Assembly (NCBI GenBank): GCA_027051315.1
Contig: JALTZE010000043.1
Location: forward strand, 1 to 5,870
From: Micavibrio sp.
Lineage (GTDB): Bacteria; Pseudomonadota; Alphaproteobacteria; Micavibrionales; Micavibrionaceae
DNA: 5,870 bases
Direction: 5' to 3'
This document shows positions 1 to 4,900 of this stretch, one piece after another. The notes under the pieces were generated by a model, which was given only the letters and a program-made list of their open reading frames with translations, was not told the origin of the DNA and ran no database searches. A program made the translations under genes and the position numbers. Each line of letters opens with the position of its first letter. Position 1 is the first letter of the stretch.

Positions 1-103
1 ATATAAATTGTTAACTTTTATAAGCGACAATGAATTATAAGAGGAATTAAATGATAATTGATTTTGGATAAAATACTGAGTTTAACAGAGTTGGAAAAGC
101 TAA
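1..103 (+). other. Leader region upstream of the EAL gene
   Basis: This is AT-rich sequence with no gene of useful size. An in-frame TAA at 101-103 directly precedes the ATG at 104, so the downstream gene cannot start further upstream. The heptamer TTATAAG occurs twice (18-24 and 35-41). I see no -35/-10 pair with good spacing, so the promoter may lie before the window. A strong Shine-Dalgarno-like AGAGGA at 40-45 serves a six-codon ORF at 51-71, described separately. Confidence 0.5.
51..71 (+). other. Possible six-codon leader ORF (MIIDFG)
   Basis: ATG at 51 lies 5 bases after AGAGGA (40-45), a better ribosome binding site than that of the gene which follows. The ORF reads Met-Ile-Ile-Asp-Phe-Gly and stops at TAA 69-71. 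It is out of frame with the downstream gene and ends 32 bases before its ATG. It could be a minimal leader peptide, the remnant of a gene start, or chance in AT-rich DNA. There is no terminator-like hairpin after it to suggest attenuation. Confidence 0.15.
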
Positions 104-1828
104 ATGATAAATGAACAAATTAAAAAACAATTCGAAAAGAATCTTATGATAAATGGTCAAATGGCTATATTGTATGGCTCTGATGATAGTGATTTTAATT
201 TATTAGGTTATGTTAATAAAATTTCAAAAGATAATAATCCCCTATCAAGAAATGGTTTTGAAAAGTTAATACACCCTCAGGATTTAGTTGAGAGAAACTC
301 ATTTTTACACTCTATATTGGATTCAACAAAAGAAAATATGAGTGATTCAGAATATGAAATATCATATAGAATCAGGGATGTAGAAGGTAATTATACAGAT
401 GTTAAAGAAATTGGGGAGCTTAGCTGGGGAGATGATAGCGATAGTTGGTCTTTTAACGGAATTATAAATTTTGATAATAATAAGCGTGATACAGATTTTG
501 AACATGTTGCTTTGATAAGTGATTTTGGTTTTAAAGGCAGGGATATTATAAGGCGTGAAATAGATAAGGTAATAGATAAGGCAAAGGGGAATTTTAAAAA
601 AGGCTTCGTTTTATCAATTGGTTTAGATAGGATTTCATATATAAATGATACATTTGGTTCTGATTGTGCCGATGAGGTTATAAATAAAAGCGGAAGAAGA
701 TTACAGCAAATAGTAGGTGATACCGGAATAGTAAAAAGAATCTGTGGTGATGTATTTGGTATATTGTTCCCTAATTCCAGCCATGAAGAAATGCCAGCAG
801 TGGCAAAGCACATAATTAATAGTTTTTATAATGCTCCTATAATTACGGATAAGGCTCAGGTTAGAGCGGGGGTCTCAATTGGTGGAAGAACTATTGATGA
901 TTACAAAAAAGATGGTTTATGTTTTCTTGGTAATTCTGAAAGAGCTATGGCAGTTGCAAAGAAAAGGGGAAGAGGTTGTTTTGTTCAATATAGCGAAGAT
1001 ATGTTAGTTGATAATAAACAGCCAAATATTTTAGAAATTGGAGATAGATTCTTAAGAGCTTTACATGATGGCAGGGTAAAACTAGCGTTTCAGCCAATTA
1101 TGAACTCTGGTACTAATGATGTGTCATTTCATGAATGTTTAATGAGGCTTGTAGATGAGGAAGGAAAGGTACATGTTGCGGGTAAATTCATACCAGCGAT
1201 AGAACAGCTGGGAATGGCAAGGCTTGTCGACCAATATTGTATGAATCAGGCTATTGCTGAACTTATGATGTTCCCTGAATTAAGACTTTCTGTGAATGTT
1301 ACTAACTGGACTTTAACGGATGGCGATTGGTTGAAAGGAGTTGTTCAATCTTTACGGGATAGACCTTCTGTTGCTGAAAGGATGATAGTAGAAATCACAG
1401 AATCAGTAGCTATGGATGATATTCAACATTCAATAAGAGTTATTAGAACATTACAAAATCTTGGCTGTCGTGTGGCTTTGGATGATTTTGGAGCAGGTCA
1501 GACAGCATTTTCTCAGCTAAATAATCTTGATGTTGATATAGTTAAAATAGATAAATCATTTGTACGAAATATGAAAGAAAATGAAAATCATCTATTTATT
1601 AAAACCTTACAGACATTAGCTCATGGAATTAAACTTGAAACAGTAGCAGAAGGAGCAGAAACTCTTGATGAAGCTGATATATTGGTGAATGATGGAGTTA
1701 ATTATATTCAAGGTTTTGCTTATGGCTTCCCAAGTCTAGAGCGTATATGGCTTCCTAAAAATCATATATATAGAGAAGGTTCTATTATGGGTGCTATTGA
1801 TGAAGAAGGAAAAATAGCTATTTCATAG
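104..1828 (+). CDS. PAS-like / degenerate GGDEF / EAL protein, probable c-di-GMP phosphodiesterase
   Basis: Probable cytoplasmic enzyme that hydrolyses cyclic di-GMP to pGpG. It has 574 residues and no signal peptide or membrane segment. Residues about 20-125 look like a PAS_3-type sensor (FEKLIHPQD, then YRIRDVEGNYTDV). Residues about 165-298 are a GGDEF domain with signature CGDVF at 214-218. Against PleD, the metal-binding first Asp is Gly173, the catalytic Glu of GGEEF is Val217, and the RxxD inhibitory site is absent, so cyclase activity is unlikely. Asn181 and Asp190, at the guanine-recognition positions, are kept. Residues about 312-550 are EAL, with ECLMR (Glu344), Asn398, EITE (430-433), DDFGAG (460-465), KID (481-483), ETVAEGAE (512-519) and QG (536-537), so metal and catalytic residues look complete. 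The ATG at 104 has only a weak GGAAAAG site (93-99); Met15 (146) is an alternative. It appears to be a single-gene unit. The domain call is firm; the activity is inferred. Confidence 0.93.
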   Translation: MINEQIKKQFEKNLMINGQMAILYGSDDSDFNLLGYVNKISKDNNPLSRNGFEKLIHPQDLVERNSFLHSILDSTKENMSDSEYEISYRIRDVEGNYTDVKEIGELSWGDDSDSWSFNGIINFDNNKRDTDFEHVALISDFGFKGRDIIRREIDKVIDKAKGNFKKGFVLSIGLDRISYINDTFGSDCADEVINKSGRRLQQIVGDTGIVKRICGDVFGILFPNSSHEEMPAVAKHIINSFYNAPIITDKAQVRAGVSIGGRTIDDYKKDGLCFLGNSERAMAVAKKRGRGCFVQYSEDMLVDNKQPNILEIGDRFLRALHDGRVKLAFQPIMNSGTNDVSFHECLMRLVDEEGKVHVAGKFIPAIEQLGMARLVDQYCMNQAIAELMMFPELRLSVNVTNWTLTDGDWLKGVVQSLRDRPSVAERMIVEITESVAMDDIQHSIRVIRTLQNLGCRVALDDFGAGQTAFSQLNNLDVDIVKIDKSFVRNMKENENHLFIKTLQTLAHGIKLETVAEGAETLDEADILVNDGVNYIQGFAYGFPSLERIWLPKNHIYREGSIMGAIDEEGKIAIS

Positions 1829-1891
1829 AGTCTGTTATATTTATTAGATTAATTATGTAAGTTGTGGGCTTTTTTATCCTGCTCATTGCCT

Positions 1892-1920
1892 TTGCTTATC
1901 CATTTTGTATTATATATTAT
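1892..1920 (+). promoter_or_regulatory. Possible sigma-70-type promoter for the lipoprotein gene
   Basis: TTGCTT (1892-1897) and TATTAT (1915-1920) are separated by 17 bases. Each differs from the consensus at two positions or fewer. A start site near 1927 would give a leader of about 50 bases. In such AT-rich DNA, -10-like hexamers are common; TATTAT at 1908-1913 with TTGCCT at 1886-1891 (16-base spacing) is an overlapping alternative. Confidence 0.3.
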
Positions 1921-1927
1921 ATTCAGT

Positions 1928-1953
1928 AATATTTTCCAGTAGGGTAAAATATT
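1928..1953. repeat. AT-only inverted repeat in the lipoprotein leader
   Basis: AATATTTT (1928-1935) is matched by its exact reverse complement AAAATATT (1946-1953) around a 10-base centre that itself contains CC and GGG. It lies just after the possible promoter and 10 bases before the ribosome binding site. It could be an operator dyad or a weak RNA stem. The stem is entirely A/T, so chance is a serious alternative. Confidence 0.35.
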
Positions 1954-1963
1954 TGTAATTTAT

Positions 1964-1970
1964 GGAAGGA
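1964..1970 (+). promoter_or_regulatory. Ribosome binding site that fixes the GTG start of the lipoprotein
   Basis: GGAAGGA lies 8 bases before GTG at 1979. No ATG, GTG or TTG is available in the same frame between the stop at 1940-1942 and this GTG. The site therefore decides the start and supports GTG as the real initiation codon. Confidence 0.7.
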
Positions 1971-1978
1971 TTAAGCCA

Positions 1979-2506
1979 GTGAACCCATTATATGGACTTT
2001 TCTCTGTTATTGTTGTTGCAAGTTTTTTAAGCGGTTGTTCCAATAATTATAGTAGCAATAAAATTGGTATATCAAATTCGCAGCCATTTATTGCTGATAA
2101 AAGTTATTATTATGGAATTGCTAATAAGTTACAATCACAAGATTTTGATATTGATATGATGTCGGGTGATGGGGTTACTGTTTATTCTTTGGATAATAAG
2201 GAGAAAGAAGAAACTCTTATTGACGCTATCCCTAGTGAGGAAGTTGCAATAAATAATGATGATGGTGATTATGTTTCATCTACGGGGGTTAAGCTTACTC
2301 CACCTGAATTTTCTAATGGCTCAATAGAGATGGATAATGCTGTAACTTTATATTCTTTTGAAGGTAAGGCTATAAAGTCTAAAACTCCTGATGATGATAT
2401 GCTTCCTGATTTGGTGCCACCTTCTGATAGAGCTGGTGGAAAATATGTATCTCCTTTTAATGATAAAGCTCTTTTGAAAGAGCCGAAAAATCTGCTAACA
2501 AAATAA
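1979..2506 (+). CDS. Small acidic lipoprotein of unknown function
   Basis: I do not recognise a family. The 175-residue protein starts at GTG. It has a hydrophobic segment (residues 4-18) ending in the lipobox LSGC, so Cys20 should be lipidated after signal peptidase II cleavage. Ser at +2 suggests sorting to the outer membrane under the E. coli rule, which may not hold here. The n-region MNPLYG lacks the usual Lys or Arg. The mature part is polar and rich in Asp, Glu, Ser and Asn, with no further membrane segment or enzyme motif, and is probably largely unstructured. A short motif occurs twice, GDGVTVYSLD (63-72) and DNAVTLYSFE (119-128), 56 residues apart. It is followed by a hairpin and then hom, and is probably its own transcription unit. 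Lipoprotein nature is well supported; the role is unknown. Confidence 0.85.
   Translation: MNPLYGLFSVIVVASFLSGCSNNYSSNKIGISNSQPFIADKSYYYGIANKLQSQDFDIDMMSGDGVTVYSLDNKEKEETLIDAIPSEEVAINNDDGDYVSSTGVKLTPPEFSNGSIEMDNAVTLYSFEGKAIKSKTPDDDMLPDLVPPSDRAGGKYVSPFNDKALLKEPKNLLTK
2174..2194 (+). repeat. Internal protein repeat, copy 1 (VTVYSLD)
   Basis: This encodes residues 66-72 of the lipoprotein. It matches copy 2 at 2342-2362 (VTLYSFE) in four of seven residues, with conservative changes at the other three. An Asp (residues 64 and 119) lies two positions before each copy. Confidence 0.5.
2342..2362 (+). repeat. Internal protein repeat, copy 2 (VTLYSFE)
   Basis: This encodes residues 122-128 of the lipoprotein and is the partner of the copy at 2174-2194. 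The nucleotide sequences differ in codon use (GTA ACT TTA against GTT ACT GTT), so the repeat is not a recent DNA duplication. Confidence 0.5.
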
Positions 2507-2512
2507 AAGTTG

Positions 2513-2545
2513 TAAAGCCGGTTTGTTGTCCGGCTTTATTATTTG
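2513..2545 (+). terminator. Hairpin terminator or attenuator between the lipoprotein gene and hom
   Basis: TAAAGCCGG (2513-2521) pairs perfectly with CCGGCTTTA (2530-2538) around an 8-base loop, and a G-T pair can extend the stem. A T-rich but interrupted tail (TTTATTATTT) follows. The stem starts 7 bases after the lipoprotein stop codon, as expected of a rho-independent terminator. It is the most GC-rich patch in the neighbourhood. It ends only 12 bases before the hom ribosome binding site, so leaky termination, attenuation or control of hom translation is also possible. Stability was not computed. Confidence 0.7.
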
Positions 2546-2550
2546 TAATA

Positions 2551-2555
2551 GAGGA
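2551..2555 (+). promoter_or_regulatory. Ribosome binding site of hom
   Basis: GAGGA lies 8 bases before the ATG at 2564. It supports that start, which places the nucleotide-binding glycine motif at the expected distance from the N-terminus. Confidence 0.75.
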
Positions 2556-2563
2556 AAAAAATA

Positions 2564-3853
2564 ATGAATGCTTTGAAAATAGGTATAGCTGGTCTTGGTA
2601 CAGTTGGAATAGGAGTTGTGAAGATAATTTCACAACATTCTGATTTGTTAGAGAAAAGATGCGGGCGTAAAATTGAAATTTGTGCAATAAATGCAAAAAG
2701 CAGAAAAAAAGATAGAGGAATTGACCTTTCACCCTACCATTGGGTTAATGATTGTAAAGATTTTGTAAATATTGATGAGTTAGATGTCGTTGTCGAGCTT
2801 ATCGGTGGAAGTGAGGGAGTAGCAAAAGAATTGGTGAAAGAATCTCTTCTAAAAGGTAAGCATGTTGTAACGGCAAATAAAGCATTGATGGCGCATCATG
2901 GAGTTGAGCTTGCTGCTATTGCGGAAGAGAGAGGGGTCTCATTGCGTTATGAAGCAGCAGTGGCAGGTGGAATTCCAGTAATAAAAGCTATTGATGAGGG
3001 ATTTGCTGCTAATGATATAAATGCTGTATATGGGATTTTGAATGGTACTTGCAATTATATTCTTACGGAAATGAGAGAAACAGGTCGGGATTTTTCTGAT
3101 GTTTTAAAAGATGCTCAAAATCTTGGTTATGCAGAAGCTGACCCGACATTTGATGTTGAGGGTGTAGATGCGGCTCATAAACTTGCTATTTTATCTGGGC
3201 TTTCTTTTGGGGTTAAACCAGATTTTGAAAAACTTTCTATATCAGGGATAAGTTCTGTTACATCTGATGATATAAAATTTGCTGGTGAGCTTGGATATAA
3301 AATAAAACTTTTGGGTATAACAAGGTGTTCTGACAAAGGAATTGAACAAAGTGTTGAGCCTTGTTTAGTCCCTAAGAATAGTGCAATAGCTAGTGTTGAA
3401 GGGGTTTTTAATGCTGTTTATGTTGATGGAGATTTTGTTGATAAAGGATTGTTAGTGGGAAGGGGAGCAGGTGAAGGACCAACTGCTTCTTCGGTTGTTG
3501 CTGATATTATTGATATTGCTAGAGGATTTAATAAGCCTACATTTGGTGTTCCGATAAAATCTCTTAAAGATGCTTTATGGGTTAATGGTGATGATATCAT
3601 TGCTTGTAATTATCTGAGATTTGTTGTTATAGACCAATCTGGCGTTATTGCTGATGTGGCTGCTATATTGAAAAAATATGATATATCAGTGGAATCTTTT
3701 ATTCAAAGAGGAAGGGACCCAGGTCAGCCTGTATCAATCGTTATGACTACTCATGAAGCAAAGCAAGGTGATTTGAAAAAGGCTGTTAAAGAAATATCAC
3801 AGATTAAAGAAGTAAAAGAAACTCCACATGTAATAAGAATTGAACATTTATAG
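2564..3853 (+). CDS. hom: Homoserine dehydrogenase
   Basis: Cytoplasmic enzyme that reduces aspartate 4-semialdehyde to homoserine with NAD(P)H, at the branch to threonine and methionine. At 429 residues it is the usual monofunctional, ACT-containing form, with no aspartokinase fused. The Rossmann motif GLGTVG is at residues 10-15. TANKAL is at 103-108, EAAVAGGIP at 130-138 and NGTCNY at 160-165. The signature EADPTFDVEGVDAAHK (191-206) contains Asp202 and Lys206, which match the catalytic Asp/Lys pair of the family. Residues about 350-429 form an ACT domain (LRFVVIDQSGVIADVAAIL), usually the site of threonine feedback inhibition. The basic loop AKSRKKDRG (44-52) after the second strand would suit NADP(H), though this is inference. 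The stop codon TAG overlaps the ribosome binding site of glpX, so the two genes are likely cotranscribed and translationally coupled. No thrB or thrC is in the window. Confidence 0.97.
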   Translation: MNALKIGIAGLGTVGIGVVKIISQHSDLLEKRCGRKIEICAINAKSRKKDRGIDLSPYHWVNDCKDFVNIDELDVVVELIGGSEGVAKELVKESLLKGKHVVTANKALMAHHGVELAAIAEERGVSLRYEAAVAGGIPVIKAIDEGFAANDINAVYGILNGTCNYILTEMRETGRDFSDVLKDAQNLGYAEADPTFDVEGVDAAHKLAILSGLSFGVKPDFEKLSISGISSVTSDDIKFAGELGYKIKLLGITRCSDKGIEQSVEPCLVPKNSAIASVEGVFNAVYVDGDFVDKGLLVGRGAGEGPTASSVVADIIDIARGFNKPTFGVPIKSLKDALWVNGDDIIACNYLRFVVIDQSGVIADVAAILKKYDISVESFIQRGRDPGQPVSIVMTTHEAKQGDLKKAVKEISQIKEVKETPHVIRIEHL

Positions 3854-3858
3854 GAAAA
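3852..3858 (+). promoter_or_regulatory. Ribosome binding site of glpX, overlapping the hom stop codon
   Basis: AGGAAAA shares AG with the TAG stop of hom (3851-3853), and AGGA lies 7 bases before the ATG at 3863. It favours this start over the in-frame ATG at 3905, which has no recognisable site. It also makes translational coupling with hom likely. Confidence 0.65.
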
Positions 3859-3862
3859 TAAA

Positions 3863-4885
3863 ATGAATATAGTAGGAAAAATACAAACAAAAACAGATAA
3901 TATAATGGACCGTAATCTTGCGCTTGAAGTAGTAAGAGTTACAGAAGCAGCAGCACTGGCAGCCTCTAGGCTTGTTGGTATGGGAAATGAAAAAGCAGCA
4001 GATGCCGCAGCAGTGGATGCAATGCGTAAGGCTTTTAACGGTCTTTATATACAAGGTACAGTAGTTATAGGAGAAGGGGAAAGAGATGAAGCCCCAATGT
4101 TGTATATAGGTGAGGAAGTAGGAGGGGGAGAAGGTCCTAAAGTTGATATTGCTCTTGACCCGCTAGAAGGAACTACAATAACCGCAAAGGGTGGACAAAA
4201 TGCGTTGGCGGTTGTGGCATTGGCAGATGAGGGGGGATTTTTACATGCTCCTGATGTTTATATGCAAAAAATTGCCGTTGGACCTGCTTTTTCTCCTGAT
4301 ATATTGGATTTAGATGCTCCTGTTGAAGATATTATTGTAAAGCTTGCTAAAGAAAAAGATTGCAAAGTTGAAGACCTCCTTATTTGTGTTTTGGATAGAC
4401 CTCGTCATGATGAGATAATAAACGGGATAAGAAAAGCAGGGGCAAGAATTAATATGATTCAAGATGGTGATGTTAGTGCTGTGATTGCGACAACGGGTGT
4501 TAATGATGATGTTGATATAGATATGTATATTGGTACTGGTGGTGCTCCTGAAGGAGTTTTGGCTGCTGCTGCTTTGCAGTGCACTGGCGGTTCAATGTTA
4601 GGGCGTTTGATTTTTAGAAATAAAGATGAAGAAGCAAGGGCAGAGCGTTGGGGTATAACAAATCTTAATAAAATTTATACAACTGATGAGCTTGCTAAAC
4701 CTGATAATGTTATGTTTGCTGCAACTGGAGTTACAAATGGTACTATGTTAGATGGGGTAAAACGTTGGGCAGGTGGTGCAAAAACTCATTCAATTGTTAT
4801 GAGGTCAAAATCTGGAACTATTCGCCATATTGAGGCTGTTCATAATTTTGAACGTAAAGTAGGGTTTGAACCTATGGATAAATAA
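3863..4885 (+). CDS. glpX: Fructose-1,6-bisphosphatase class II (GlpX)
   Basis: Cytoplasmic metal-dependent phosphatase that converts fructose 1,6-bisphosphate to fructose 6-phosphate in gluconeogenesis. It has 340 residues, close to the family length. Residues matching the E. coli GlpX active site are all present: Asp47 in KAADAAAV, Glu71 in VIGEGERDEAP, Asp99, Glu102 and Thr104 in the lithium-sensitive phosphatase motif DPLEGT, and Glu230 in GGAPEGV. The conserved tail SGTIRHIEAVHNFERK is also present. The family core begins at MDRNLALE (Met15, position 3905). I chose the upstream ATG because it has the ribosome binding site, which gives a 14-residue N-terminal extension. Alphaproteobacterial homologues, as I recall them, often have a short extension here too. 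Some alphaproteobacterial class II enzymes also act on sedoheptulose 1,7-bisphosphate, but no Calvin-cycle gene is nearby. hom ends 9 bases before it and recJ starts 15 bases after. Confidence 0.97.
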   Translation: MNIVGKIQTKTDNIMDRNLALEVVRVTEAAALAASRLVGMGNEKAADAAAVDAMRKAFNGLYIQGTVVIGEGERDEAPMLYIGEEVGGGEGPKVDIALDPLEGTTITAKGGQNALAVVALADEGGFLHAPDVYMQKIAVGPAFSPDILDLDAPVEDIIVKLAKEKDCKVEDLLICVLDRPRHDEIINGIRKAGARINMIQDGDVSAVIATTGVNDDVDIDMYIGTGGAPEGVLAAAALQCTGGSMLGRLIFRNKDEEARAERWGITNLNKIYTTDELAKPDNVMFAATGVTNGTMLDGVKRWAGGAKTHSIVMRSKSGTIRHIEAVHNFERKVGFEPMDK

Positions 4886-4900
4886 TATTGATGATTTGAA

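Larger units (their letters stand above)
1829..1978 (+). other. Intergenic region between the EAL gene and the lipoprotein gene
   Basis: This is 150 bases of strongly AT-biased DNA. It contains a T-run at 1870-1875 after GTGGGC, but no complementary arm that would make a convincing terminator for the EAL gene. A possible promoter lies at 1892-1920, an AT-only inverted repeat at 1928-1953, and a good ribosome binding site at 1964-1970. No ORF of note is present on either strand. Confidence 0.6.

Noticed and set aside
104..155. ATGATAAATG occurs at 104-113 and 146-155, suggesting a duplicated gene start
   Set aside because: Only ten bases are shared with no flanking similarity, which is easily explained by chance in A/T-rich sequence.
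391..813. Minus-strand 140-codon ORF inside the EAL gene
   Set aside because: It overlaps the PAS-like and GGDEF coding region, whose + strand protein has clear domain motifs. Its Ser/Leu/Ile/Pro-rich content is typical of antisense of AT-rich coding DNA.
1812..1823. Perfect 12-base palindrome AAATAGCTATTT at the end of the EAL gene, considered as a terminator or operator
   Set aside because: It has no loop, is almost all A/T, is not followed by a T-run and encodes the last residues of the protein.
1861..1880. GTGGGC followed by six T residues, considered as the terminator of the EAL gene
   Set aside because: No upstream arm complementary to GTGGGC is present, so no hairpin precedes the T-run.
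2457..2732. Minus-strand 91-codon ORF across the lipoprotein/hom junction
   Set aside because: It covers the terminator hairpin and the conserved N-terminus of hom. Its Phe/Leu-rich product reflects antisense A-rich sequence.
3418..3600. Minus-strand 60-codon ORF inside hom
   Set aside because: It is fully internal to a well-conserved gene and has no independent signal.
3920..4030. Alanine codons switch from GCA/GCC in the first part of glpX to GCT later, considered as a sign of recombination
   Set aside because: The protein is continuous and conserved throughout, and the patch is short. Codon choice alone in one gene does not support a mosaic.
3848..4054. Minus-strand 68-codon ORF encoding a cysteine-rich peptide that resembles a small metal-binding or toxin-like protein
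   Set aside because: The cysteines are the antisense of runs of GCA alanine codons in glpX. It lies wholly over the conserved hom/glpX junction and has no supporting ribosome binding site.
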